34,826 bases of DNA. Origin: Candidatus Cryptoclostridium obscurum (GTDB lineage Bacteria > Bacillota > Dehalobacteriia > UBA7702). This document shows, one piece after another, positions 7,898-15,678 of this stretch; positions within the stretch are counted from its first letter, which is position 1, and each line of letters starts with the position of its first letter. The stretch spans positions 1 to 34,826 of the forward strand of contig CAJFVQ010000068.1 of NCBI GenBank assembly GCA_904420535.1. Direction: 5' to 3'. The notes beneath the pieces are model-generated. The model had not been told where the DNA came from. It searched no databases and was given only the letters and a program-made list of their open reading frames with translations. Position numbers and translations under genes: made by a program.

Positions 7898-8788
7898 ATG
7901 ACTACTTATGTTGTCTATGGGGACCTGCTGTTTCTCACCAATTTTATCCTGGACTTGGCATTGCTCATCGCCGTTAAGCGCTTTGGCAACTTCCCGGGAC
8001 CTCTATGGCGCGTTTTCCTTGCCGCAGCTTTTGGGGCAATGATAGGAGTCATTTCACTTTCCGCTCGCTGGATGGTGCTGCGCACTATTTTTGGGAAAAT
8101 AATTGTTTCTTTTTTGATTGTTTCTTTGGCTTTTCCAGCCAAAGGATCACGGCTCATCACTGCTTTTATTTATTTTTATTTGATTGGCTTTGCCATGGCC
8201 GGCGGTGTGATGGCTTTGACATGGCTGGTTCATGATACGAGTTGGCAAAATTCTCAACTTCCTTATACAGCGTTGGGGTTGGGCGCCGCTCTTTTACTGG
8301 CTCTGGCCTTTTCATACTGGGGCGCCTCCTATGTAAAAAAGAACCTGCGGCGCAGTGTGATGACAGAACCTTTGGAAATTGTCTTAGGCGGTCGTAAAAC
8401 ATCACTGCCTGCTTTGATGGATACGGGAAATGAATTATTGGACCCTGTGACCGGACGGCCTGTGATCATTGTGGAGTATCATGCTGTAGAGGAGATTTTG
8501 CCCAAGGATTTTCGTCAGGCGTGGCTCCATTGGGGACACAGTGACGTAACAAAAATTTTCACCATGGCTGAAGAAAAAAATTTTGGCCTTTCCCTACGTT
8601 TGGTTCCTTTTTCCAGCATTGGGAAAAGGAACGGCATGCTTTTGGGCTTTTGCCCACAATGTATTATTTTACCTCAAAGGAAACATGCAGTGATTCGCCA
8701 TGCCGTTGTTTGTCTCTATGATGGTGCCATCGGCTCCCGTGAAGATTGCCGCGGCATTGTGAATCCTGCAATTCTGGATATGGTATAA
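7898..8788 (+). CDS. spoIIGA: Sigma-E processing peptidase SpoIIGA
   Basis: Membrane aspartic protease that cleaves the pro-sequence of SigE in the mother cell after asymmetric septation. The 296-aa length is near normal. The N-terminal half (about 1-145) has five hydrophobic segments; the cytoplasmic half holds the catalytic motif [11 protein letters not shown], with Asp175 the expected active-site Asp. AAAGGAG lies about 10 bases before the ATG. sigE starts 14 bases after its stop, the standard spoIIG arrangement in which protease and substrate are co-expressed. Its presence identifies the organism as a spore-former or a recent descendant of one. Confidence 0.95.
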   Translation: MTTYVVYGDLLFLTNFILDLALLIAVKRFGNFPGPLWRVFLAAAFGAMIGVISLSARWMVLRTIFGKIIVSFLIVSLAFPAKGSRLITAFIYFYLIGFAMAGGVMALTWLVHDTSWQNSQLPYTALGLGAALLLALAFSYWGASYVKKNLRRSVMTEPLEIVLGGRKTSLPALMDTGNELLDPVTGRPVIIVEYHAVEEILPKDFRQAWLHWGHSDVTKIFTMAEEKNFGLSLRLVPFSSIGKRNGMLLGFCPQCIILPQRKHAVIRHAVVCLYDGAIGSREDCRGIVNPAILDMV

Positions 8789-8801
8789 GGAGGAAGCTTC
8801 T

Positions 8802-9521
8802 ATGGAAGTCAATGGATTGCAGCAAGTGTTTTCAATTTTTTTTCCAAAATATGAACGGTGTGACCCGCATACGGTATTTTATGTCGGCGGCAGCGATGTC
8901 CTTCCCGCCCCCCTCACCACAGAGGAAGAGAGGGATCTTCTGAGTCGCATGGGAACAGGAGATGAAAAAGTACGGTCTACGCTCATTGAGCATAACCTCC
9001 GTTTGGTGGTTTATATTGCCCGCCGCTTTGAGAATACCGGCATCAATATTGAAGACCTTGTATCCATTGGCACTATTGGTCTCATTAAGGCAGTAAATAC
9101 CTTTGATCCCACGAAAAAAATTAAGCTGGCAACTTATGCTTCCCGCTGTATAGAAAATGAAATATTGATGTTTTTGCGCCGCACCTGCAAAACGAAGGGA
9201 GAAATTTCCTTCGATGAACCTTTGAATGTGGATTGGGACGGAAATGAACTGTTACTATCTGATATTATGGGTACGGACCCCGATCTTTGTTCTCGCGGCC
9301 TTGAAGACGAGGTGGATAAGGCATTACTACACATGGCTATGGAAAAACTCACCGATCGAGAGCGGATGATTGTGGAACTGCGTTACGGTCTAAACGATGA
9401 AGGCAATGAAAAGACCCAAAAAGAAGTTGCCGATGTATTGGGAATTTCTCAGTCGTATATTTCCCGCCTGGAAAAGCGTATCATGAAGCGGCTGCGCAAA
9501 GAAATTATGAAAACCATTTGA
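8802..9521 (+). CDS. sigE: Sporulation sigma factor SigE (pro-SigE)
   Basis: Mother-cell sigma factor of early sporulation. The 239-aa protein has a pro-sequence of about 25-30 residues before [13 protein letters not shown], matching the YIGG region where SpoIIGA cuts in Bacillus. Region 2 ([20 protein letters not shown], then [10 protein letters not shown] and [13 protein letters not shown]) and region 4 ([20 protein letters not shown]) are intact. AAGGAGG precedes the ATG. sigG, which often follows sigE, is not here; a terminator lies at 9595 and pfkA follows. Confidence 0.96.
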   Translation: MEVNGLQQVFSIFFPKYERCDPHTVFYVGGSDVLPAPLTTEEERDLLSRMGTGDEKVRSTLIEHNLRLVVYIARRFENTGINIEDLVSIGTIGLIKAVNTFDPTKKIKLATYASRCIENEILMFLRRTCKTKGEISFDEPLNVDWDGNELLLSDIMGTDPDLCSRGLEDEVDKALLHMAMEKLTDRERMIVELRYGLNDEGNEKTQKEVADVLGISQSYISRLEKRIMKRLRKEIMKTI

Positions 9522-9594
9522 GAACCGTTGTAATATGTCGGAATCAGTTTAAATACGAAATGAATCACAAAACCAAATTGAAGAGAAATGATAC

Positions 9595-9630
9595 GATCCC
9601 TGTGCCTTTGAAAGGACACAGGGATCTTTT
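9595..9630 (+). terminator. Rho-independent terminator of spoIIGA-sigE
   Basis: GATCCCTGTG (9595-9604) pairs perfectly with CACAGGGATC (9617-9626); the apical bases CCTTT/AAAGG extend the stem. TTTT follows. Confidence 0.85.
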
Positions 9631-9690
9631 ATCAATGGTTTCAATCAATAAAAAGTGGAATTTTACAAAAAACAAGCGTGGTGTAATCGC

Positions 9691-9709
9691 CTATTTTATG
9701 GTAAAATAG
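9691..9709 (+). promoter_or_regulatory. pfkA extended -10 promoter inside a dyad
   Basis: TGG-TAAAAT (9699-9707) is an extended -10 element with a weak -35. It overlaps a perfect inverted repeat, CTATTTTA (9691-9698) and TAAAATAG (9702-9709), spaced by three bases, which could be an operator. The regulator is unknown. Confidence 0.4.
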
Positions 9710-9741
9710 AGGCAATCTTTGAGAGCAAAGGAGGTCTCTTT

Positions 9742-10818
9742 ATGAAAATAGGCGTGCTTACCGGTGGTGGAGACTGCCCCGGATTAAATGCCGTAATTCG
9801 CGGTGTTGTAAAGTCCGCCCATCGGGAAGGCATTGAGATTATTGGTATTTACGATGGCTTTAAAGGACTGATGGAGAAACGTTATCAAACGCTGACTCCC
9901 CACGATGTCCAGGGAATTCTGCCCAAAGGCGGTACCATTTTAGGAACGACCAACCGTGACAATCCCTTTCATTATCCGGTGAAAGAAAGGGACAGCGTTG
10001 TATATAAAGATGAAAGTAAACGGCTTTTGGCAAATGTGGAAGAGATGGGACTTGATTCGGTCATTGTCATTGGTGGTGACGGTACCATGAATATTGCCCA
10101 TGAAATGGCTGGCCTTGGTTTAAAGGTGGTCGGTGTTCCCAAAACCATCGACAATGACCTTTCTGCCACTGACCAAACCTTTGGTTTTGAAACAGCGGTC
10201 AATACTGCTACTGATGCCATCGACAAACTTCACACCACTGCGGAAAGCCATCATCGCGTTATGATCCTGGAACTAATGGGGCGTGACGCTGGTTTTATTT
10301 CGCTTTATGCGGGCCTGGCCGGCGGAGCAGATATTATCTTAATTCCTGAGATTCCCTTTACCATTGAAGGGATTCTGAAAAAAGTTCATGCCCGGGCGGA
10401 ACGGGGGAGTCATTTCAGTATTATCGTCGTATCGGAAGGTTGTCAATTTGAAGGAAAACAAGTAGTGGAAGGGGAGAATCAGGGAAACCCCTATAATACT
10501 CACCGCCTTGGCGGTATTGGTGAGGTATTGGCAGCAGAGATCCAGAAGGTTAGTAATTTAGAGGTTCGTACCACTGTTTTGGGGCATTTACAACGGGGAG
10601 GAAGCCCTGCTCCTTTTGACCGCATTCTTTCCTCTCGCTATGGCGTAGCGGCACTGGAAGCTGCCAAGGATGGCGTCTCAGATCGGATGGTTTGTTTGAG
10701 AAATGGAGAGATCCGTACTGTTTCCATGGCGGAAGCAACCCACGTGCAAAAATCCGTAGATCCCATGGGAGAACTGGTTAAAACCGCCCGTATGCTGGAT
10801 ATCTCCTTTGGCGATTGA
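9742..10818 (+). CDS. pfkA: 6-phosphofructokinase (mixed-substrate PFK subgroup)
   Basis: Glycolytic enzyme phosphorylating fructose 6-phosphate to the 1,6-bisphosphate. 358 aa, longer than the 320-aa Bacillus/E. coli type. The start at 9742 is set by AAAGGAGGT (9728-9735) and the family N-terminus MKIGVLTGGGDCPGLNA. GGDGT (111-115) keeps the Gly equivalent to E. coli Gly104, typical of ATP use, while PKTIDND (133-139) has Lys where ATP enzymes have Gly124, a feature of PPi enzymes. This Gly/Lys combination is that of the mixed group that includes actinobacterial ATP-PFKs, so ATP is the likelier donor but PPi cannot be excluded. Single gene between two terminators. Confidence 0.93.
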   Translation: MKIGVLTGGGDCPGLNAVIRGVVKSAHREGIEIIGIYDGFKGLMEKRYQTLTPHDVQGILPKGGTILGTTNRDNPFHYPVKERDSVVYKDESKRLLANVEEMGLDSVIVIGGDGTMNIAHEMAGLGLKVVGVPKTIDNDLSATDQTFGFETAVNTATDAIDKLHTTAESHHRVMILELMGRDAGFISLYAGLAGGADIILIPEIPFTIEGILKKVHARAERGSHFSIIVVSEGCQFEGKQVVEGENQGNPYNTHRLGGIGEVLAAEIQKVSNLEVRTTVLGHLQRGGSPAPFDRILSSRYGVAALEAAKDGVSDRMVCLRNGEIRTVSMAEATHVQKSVDPMGELVKTARMLDISFGD

Positions 10819-10840
10819 TGGCGTTTGTTGTATAAAGTTG

Positions 10841-10884
10841 AAAAGCGTTTGGGCTGGTCTCATATCCCCAAACGCTTTTTGTTT
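10841..10884 (+). terminator. Rho-independent terminator of pfkA
   Basis: AAAAGCGTTTGGG (10841-10853) pairs with CCCAAACGCTTTT (10867-10879), followed by a T-rich tail. The flanking A and T runs could let it act on both strands, also ending the convergent MarR-GNAT transcript. Confidence 0.85.
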
Positions 10885-10926
10885 TCGTGATCCATTGTAA
10901 TGATTTATGATATCAAGTGTTTCCGT

Positions 10927-11853
10927 TTATAAATCAGTATCCCACCGTTCTTCCAAAACTTCTGTTCCCCATTCATTGGAAGCCCGGGTCTCTGTAATGA
11001 CAAATCCGTGCTTTTCATAGAGATGGCGGGCTGTCTTTTGCGCGCTAACTGTCCACAAAAAAACGTGATGATAATCTTTTTCCCGACAATAATCCAAAGC
11101 ATGGTCAAGAAGTTTTTTCCCTGCGCCCAGTCCCCTTACCTCTGGTTCCAGGAAAAAATAACGCAATTGTGCGACGTGACTTCCATCATCTTTTACGGCG
11201 ATGCATCCTGCGTGTTCTCCCTGGTATTCCAGAATAAAAATTGATTCTTTTTCGGCATTAAAATTGTCGGTAAAAGAACGAACACCGTCAATCAGGTATC
11301 GGTTCCATGTGTCGGAGTCAAATCCCCGCTCCGTTTTATATAAAGAAAGCTGGCGGGCGATGATATAGTCGATATCTTCGGATTCAAATTTTCGTAAAGC
11401 CAAATCTGCTGTGGCAATGGTGAGATATTTTCGGATCACGGCCATGGATTCAACGATCTGATTTTTTGCATCGTCTTCTATGGGCTCTATCATTTTTTCA
11501 ATTTGGCGATAGGATTCTTCTTCCAATTGATTCAATAATTGATGTCCTTGCTCCGTCATGCGGATATTGCTGCTACGGTTATCTCTGGAGGACGGTTCCC
11601 TTTGAATAAGTCCCGATGCTTCAAAACGGTTTAAGATTCGGCTGAGATAACTCTTATCAATTTCCAACAGAGAAGATAATGATTTGGCTTTGCAGTGATC
11701 TTGTTTTCCGATTTCATAAAGTACTCGTGCTTCTGTTAGGGAATAATCAGAATGTAAAACACCTTTATTTAATAATCCTAAGATGTTGGTATAAAATCGG
11801 TTGAATCCTCGGATGGATGTAATAAGATCTGATTCTTTGATATTGTCTTTCAT
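10927..11853 (-). CDS. MarR-family regulator fused to a GNAT acetyltransferase
   Basis: Two-domain protein of 308 aa. Residues about 1-140 form a MarR winged helix (recognition region LSSLLEIDKSYLSRILNRFE, wing around REPSSRDNRSSNIRMTEQG). Residues about 150-308 form a GNAT N-acetyltransferase with the acetyl-CoA loop VRGLGAGKKLLDHAL and the C-terminal ARHLYEKHGF. The substrate is unknown. I chose the ATG at 11853, which has GAAAGG seven to ten bases upstream; a TTG 13 codons earlier would put coding sequence over an operator-like dyad. Single gene with its own promoter, probably autoregulated. Such fusions are widespread in Firmicutes. Confidence 0.85.
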   Translation of the reverse strand: MKDNIKESDLITSIRGFNRFYTNILGLLNKGVLHSDYSLTEARVLYEIGKQDHCKAKSLSSLLEIDKSYLSRILNRFEASGLIQREPSSRDNRSSNIRMTEQGHQLLNQLEEESYRQIEKMIEPIEDDAKNQIVESMAVIRKYLTIATADLALRKFESEDIDYIIARQLSLYKTERGFDSDTWNRYLIDGVRSFTDNFNAEKESIFILEYQGEHAGCIAVKDDGSHVAQLRYFFLEPEVRGLGAGKKLLDHALDYCREKDYHHVFLWTVSAQKTARHLYEKHGFVITETRASNEWGTEVLEERWDTDL

Positions 11854-11873
11854 TATTTTTAACCTTTCGGATA

Positions 11874-11936
11874 TTTTTGTTGACAAAGTCAACTATATGA
11901 GTGGTATAATCAAAAATAGTTTTTTGTCAACAAAAA
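11874..11936 (-). promoter_or_regulatory. Promoter and operator-like dyads of the MarR-GNAT gene
   Basis: On the minus strand TTGACA (plus 11925-11930), a 16-base spacer and TATACC form a promoter. A perfect dyad GTTGAC-aaa-GTCAAC (11879-11893) lies just downstream in the 5' leader. An 11-base arm of it, TTTTTGTTGAC (11874-11884), recurs in inverted orientation over the -35 (GTCAACAAAAA, 11926-11936). Two matching sites bracketing the promoter fit autorepression by a dimeric MarR protein. Confidence 0.5.
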
Positions 11937-11966
11937 AGTCTGAAACTTTTAAGTTTCAGACTTTTT
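11933..11966 (-). terminator. Terminator of the aro operon, probably bidirectional
   Basis: A 16-bp perfect stem (11933-11948 with 11951-11966) has A and T runs on both sides. The aroQ stop codon lies inside the hairpin. On the minus strand it ends aroQ transcription and lies upstream of the MarR-GNAT promoter. Confidence 0.85.
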
Positions 11967-12407
11967 CGTATTTTGCCCTTTGATATAATCGTTTAAATAA
12001 GCGATCGCTTCTTTATAGCCATCGAATCCCATTCCGTAATACGTTTTAATACAGGCCATTCCGGCATAAGAATGGTGGCGAAAGGATTCACGCTCATAAA
12101 TATTGGAAAGATGGACTTCTACTGCGGGAAGGCCCACTGCCTTCAGAGCGTCAAGAATGGCAACGCTGGTGTGAGTGTAGGCGGCGGGGTTTATGATGAT
12201 ACCGTCGGCATCGCCATAGGCGGCTTGGATATAATCGACAAGATCTCCCTCATGGTTGGATTGAAAAAATACTGATTCGATTTGTTTTGCATCGCATTGG
12301 TTTTTGATAAATTGTACCAGAGCTTCATAATTTTCCTTACCGTAGATGGTAGGTTCTCGCAATCCCAATAAATTGATGTTGGGGCCATGAATAATGTAAA
12401 ACTTCAT
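11949..12407 (-). CDS. aroQ: 3-dehydroquinate dehydratase, type II
   Basis: Third shikimate-pathway enzyme, converting 3-dehydroquinate to 3-dehydroshikimate; the type II form is a small dodecameric enzyme. 152 aa from the ATG at 12407. Conserved blocks: GPNINLLGLREPTIYG with the catalytic Tyr, NPAAYTHTS, and EVHLSNIYERESFRHHS with the active-site His. The start overlaps the aroE stop (ATGA), with AAGGAG just upstream inside aroE. Last gene of the aro operon. Confidence 0.95.
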   Translation of the reverse strand: MKFYIIHGPNINLLGLREPTIYGKENYEALVQFIKNQCDAKQIESVFFQSNHEGDLVDYIQAAYGDADGIIINPAAYTHTSVAILDALKAVGLPAVEVHLSNIYERESFRHHSYAGMACIKTYYGMGFDGYKEAIAYLNDYIKGQNTKKSET

Positions 12408-13435
12408 AAAACGCTCCTTAGAATCTGTTCCAACGCATTTTTCCATTCTAAACGTGATACAGAGATATCGGGCTGTAATTTATCGCTTTTTTCCGAAGCG
12501 GAAATTAAAATGCCGTTTTGGGTAAAGGCGTCACGGTTGAGCATCACGCTTTGGTAATCGGCGCCGATCACGATGCCGTTTTGTTTGCCCATGGCCTCGG
12601 GAAAACTGTCATAAAGGAATTTTCTTTTTGATAGATTGGCAGTCCGCTCGGCCAAACGCATATTGTCAATGATAACGAGATTGGAGAAATCTTTGCGCAT
12701 CCTCTGGTAAATGGCTTCTCCTTTTTCTTTAGGGATGGGCTTCTGAAAGAATAGTTCCGCCGCACAACGGGCTTGCTCCACCAGCATGGAAAGACCGTTG
12801 GAGTAGGGAAGCCTTCGTTTTTTCGCCTGTAAGAGGAGAGCTGTATGCAGGGGATTATAGATGACATCCAGCACCCCTTCCAAATGATGAAATTCCTCTA
12901 GATGGACAAGGAGTTCTCCGTTGTTGGGGTACATCCCCACCGGTGTGGTGTTGACGAGAATCTCTGCGTCAAGATAACAGCTTTTATCTTCGTAGCGGAT
13001 TCCCCTGTGCAAAGATACCATGACAACCTCTCTCGCGCCCTGATCTCTGGCGGCGATTCGAGCCATGAGGCCGGTTCCCCCGTCACCGAGGATGACAACT
13101 TTTTTTTTCTCAAAGGAAATTTTTGCCTTTTCGGCCATGTGAAGAAATCCTAGATAATCGGTATTCTCTCCGTATAAAGTTCCGTCGTCTCGCCGCACCA
13201 AAGTATTGATGCTGCCGATACTGAGTGCTTGGGGGGAAATTTCATCACAAAAAGACATTACAGCTTGTTTATAAGGGATGGTCACATTTAAACCGCAGTA
13301 TTCTCCATGTTTGATAAAGTCTTCCAAGTCATCGGGGGCCAGGGATTTTAATTCGTAATCATCATTTCCCAGCATACTGTGAATGGCAGGAGAAAAACTA
13401 TGCCCCAACCTTTCTCCAATTAAGCCATATTTCAT
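12404..13435 (-). CDS. aroE: Shikimate dehydrogenase with C-terminal degenerate shikimate-kinase-like extension
   Basis: NADPH-dependent reduction of 3-dehydroshikimate to shikimate. Residues 1-250 are a complete AroE: GHSFSP (Ser13, Ser15) for shikimate binding, NVTIPYK with catalytic Lys56, ENTD with Asp93, the nucleotide loop ILGDGGTG (115-122), VNTTPVGMYP, and SMLVEQA near the end. The protein is 343 aa, about 70-90 longer than usual. Residues 252-343 align by eye with shikimate kinase: NLVII leads into DNMRLAERT (257-265) where a kinase has GFMGSGKST, and KQNGIVIGADYQSVML resembles the GGG-containing kinase segment. The P-loop Gly and Lys and the GGG are lost and the middle is missing, so kinase activity is very unlikely. 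No separate aroK exists in this operon. Start has AAAGGAG upstream. Confidence 0.9.
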   Translation of the reverse strand: MKYGLIGERLGHSFSPAIHSMLGNDDYELKSLAPDDLEDFIKHGEYCGLNVTIPYKQAVMSFCDEISPQALSIGSINTLVRRDDGTLYGENTDYLGFLHMAEKAKISFEKKKVVILGDGGTGLMARIAARDQGAREVVMVSLHRGIRYEDKSCYLDAEILVNTTPVGMYPNNGELLVHLEEFHHLEGVLDVIYNPLHTALLLQAKKRRLPYSNGLSMLVEQARCAAELFFQKPIPKEKGEAIYQRMRKDFSNLVIIDNMRLAERTANLSKRKFLYDSFPEAMGKQNGIVIGADYQSVMLNRDAFTQNGILISASEKSDKLQPDISVSRLEWKNALEQILRSVL

Positions 13436-13448
13436 AACAAAACTCCTT

Positions 13449-14591
13449 TCAGCAGATTTCTGAATAGCTTCCTAAATAAGCAAACTGGGGCAGTTCGCTT
13501 TCCAGCTGGCAGAGAAGTTTCAGAACATCCTCAGAGTAACAGGAAGCATCAATATCGAAATAGAACATGAATTCAAAATCTTTTCCCGGAATGGGGCGAC
13601 TTTCCAGTTTTGTCAGATTTAAGCCCAGGGAAGAAAAACGGGTGATCACCCGGTAGAGGGAACCAGGACTGTGGGGAACTGTCAGCATTAAACTGATTTT
13701 ATCGGCGCCGGGATAGATCTCCAGATCTTTGGTGATGCAGATGAATCGGGTAAAATTGCTGCCGTTGTCCTGAATGTTTTCCCCTAAAAGATTCAGGCCG
13801 TAGAGAGAGCCGCAATAGATGGAGGAGATCGCGGCAATGTCGTTTCTAGGAGATTCCGCAACCATTCTCGCGGCAGTGGCGGTGTTCTCACAAAGAGTGA
13901 TCTTAACACCGGGCATTTGTTTTAAGAAATTATAACATTGAGAAATGGCCTGTTCGTGGGAGATGATCTCTTTGATATCCTCCATTTTTACACCTTTTTT
14001 GGCCAAAAGGGAGTGGTCAACTTTGAGACGCAGACTTTTGACGATATAGAATTTATATTTTTTCATCAGATCGTAAACTTCATTGACTGAGCCTGCGGTG
14101 CTGTTTTCAATGGGTAAAATGCCGTAACGACAAAGCCCTTGTTCCACACCTTGAAAAACGCCTTCAAATTCCTGAAAGTACATGATATTGGGAATATGAA
14201 AGATTTTATCACAGGCGATTTGCGAATAAGCACCTTCTACGCCTTGGCAAGCCACTGTCGCCTTGGTGGGAAACATACGCGGCGTTTTTTTGATGGCCTC
14301 GTTGATTTCCCGCTCCATGGCGGGATCCGGATTGATAAAGCGGTTTTGGTAGGCGCGGCTTAAGTCGAATAACATATTGAATAGCGTTTTACTGTAGCCT
14401 GCGTATTCTTCATGAATCTCATTTGAGATGCGGTTGATAATTTCCCGTTCTCTGGTACGATTCACCGCCGGAAGATTGTTGTCATGTTTATAAGTTCCAA
14501 TCTCTTTGGCTAAATCCATGCGTTTCTCAAAGAGTTTGGCCATTTGATCGTCGATGAGATCGATTTGTTCTCGTGCTTCATTTAGATCCAT
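13449..14591 (-). CDS. pheA: Bifunctional chorismate mutase/prephenate dehydratase (P-protein)
   Basis: Converts chorismate to prephenate and then to phenylpyruvate, the committed steps to phenylalanine. 380 aa: AroQ-class chorismate mutase (about 1-90, starting LNEAREQIDLIDDQMAKLF), prephenate dehydratase (about 110-290) with the NFTRF motif, and a C-terminal ACT domain (about 300-380) with ESRPIPG, the usual Phe-feedback site. GGAGGAG precedes the ATG, and the gene starts seven bases after aroC. The operon thus contains both a Phe branch (pheA) and a Tyr branch (tyrA). Confidence 0.95.
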   Translation of the reverse strand: MDLNEAREQIDLIDDQMAKLFEKRMDLAKEIGTYKHDNNLPAVNRTREREIINRISNEIHEEYAGYSKTLFNMLFDLSRAYQNRFINPDPAMEREINEAIKKTPRMFPTKATVACQGVEGAYSQIACDKIFHIPNIMYFQEFEGVFQGVEQGLCRYGILPIENSTAGSVNEVYDLMKKYKFYIVKSLRLKVDHSLLAKKGVKMEDIKEIISHEQAISQCYNFLKQMPGVKITLCENTATAARMVAESPRNDIAAISSIYCGSLYGLNLLGENIQDNGSNFTRFICITKDLEIYPGADKISLMLTVPHSPGSLYRVITRFSSLGLNLTKLESRPIPGKDFEFMFYFDIDASCYSEDVLKLLCQLESELPQFAYLGSYSEIC

Positions 14592-14598
14592 AGGTAAT

Positions 14599-15678
14599 TC
14601 ACTCCTCCATGAGATAATCTAAAATCGTAATTGCCATCACCGATTCTAAAACCGGTACGGCTCGCGGTACGATACAGGGATCGTGGCGCCCCTCAATTAC
14701 CAGTTCTTGCGAAGTCCTGTCGTGGAAATTAACGCTTTGCTGAGGACGTGCAATGGATGGCGTCGGTTTGACGGCGATTCGCATGATGATAGGCATTCCC
14801 GTAGAGATGCCCCCGATGATGCCGCCGTGGCGGTTGGTTTTTGTTTTCAGTATATCGCCATCGTATTCGTAGGCGTCATTGTGTTGGGAACCTAATTTCG
14901 ATGCGGCTTCAAATCCCATGCCGAATTCTACGCCCCGAACGGCGGGAATGCCGAAAACTGCCTTAGCCAAGGCATTTTCCAGGCCGTCGAACATGGGATC
15001 GCCCAGTCCCGGCGGAACGCCGATGGCGCATCCCTCAATGATGCCGCCGACGGAATCCTGCTTTTCCTTGGCCAGCATGATCTTGGCGATCATGGTATCA
15101 CCGACATTGGTATTGTTGACGGGGAATTCCATTTTTGCAGGAAATTCCAGTTCCTCTCTGGTGACGGAAACGGGGTCAAAGGGCTGATCTTGAATGCCGC
15201 CGATGGCAGCAATGTGACTGCCGATAAAAATGCCCCGTTTTGCCAAAATATCCTTGCAGAGTGCCCCGGCAAAACAAAGGGGTGCTGTGAGGCGGCCGCT
15301 GAAATGGCCGCCGCCGCGGTAGTCCTCGAAACCGTTGTAACGGATGTGGGCAGGATAATCGGCGTGGGACGGGCGGGGAATATCCTTCGTCTTTTCGTAA
15401 TCCTTTGAACGGGTATTGGTATTTTCGATGATGGCAGTCAAAGGGGCGCCGCAGGTCTTCCCCATGAATACACCCGATACGATTCTGGGGAGATCTGCTT
15501 CTTTTCTCGACGTGGACCAGGGGGTTCGTCCTGGTGCCCGACGTGCCATGAACTCCCGAATGCGGTTTTCGTCGACGATTTCTCCCGGAGGCAGTCCGTC
15601 AATGACGACACCCATGGCTTCGGAATGGGACTGCCCGAAGATTGTACACTTGATGTTTTTTCCGAATTCAGAGGACAT
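14599..15678 (-). CDS. aroC: Chorismate synthase
   Basis: FMN-dependent conversion of EPSP to chorismate, the last common step. 359 aa from the ATG at 15678, where GGGAGGG lies at the right distance; a start 11 codons upstream is less likely. Signatures: GQSHSEAMGVVIDGLPPGE, RAPGRTPWSTSRKEAD, YRGGGHFSGRLTAP and HDPCIVPRAVPV. The start overlaps the end of aroA by 11 bases, implying translational coupling. Confidence 0.96.
   Translation of the reverse strand: MSSEFGKNIKCTIFGQSHSEAMGVVIDGLPPGEIVDENRIREFMARRAPGRTPWSTSRKEADLPRIVSGVFMGKTCGAPLTAIIENTNTRSKDYEKTKDIPRPSHADYPAHIRYNGFEDYRGGGHFSGRLTAPLCFAGALCKDILAKRGIFIGSHIAAIGGIQDQPFDPVSVTREELEFPAKMEFPVNNTNVGDTMIAKIMLAKEKQDSVGGIIEGCAIGVPPGLGDPMFDGLENALAKAVFGIPAVRGVEFGMGFEAASKLGSQHNDAYEYDGDILKTKTNRHGGIIGGISTGMPIIMRIAVKPTPSIARPQQSVNFHDRTSQELVIEGRHDPCIVPRAVPVLESVMAITILDYLMEE

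Noticed and set aside
11880-11910. Plus-strand promoter TTGACA-19-TATAAT upstream of the aroQ terminator
   Set aside because: Transcription would hit the hairpin at 11933 within about 20 bases and no gene follows; it is probably a by-product of the MarR operator dyad and A/T-rich DNA.
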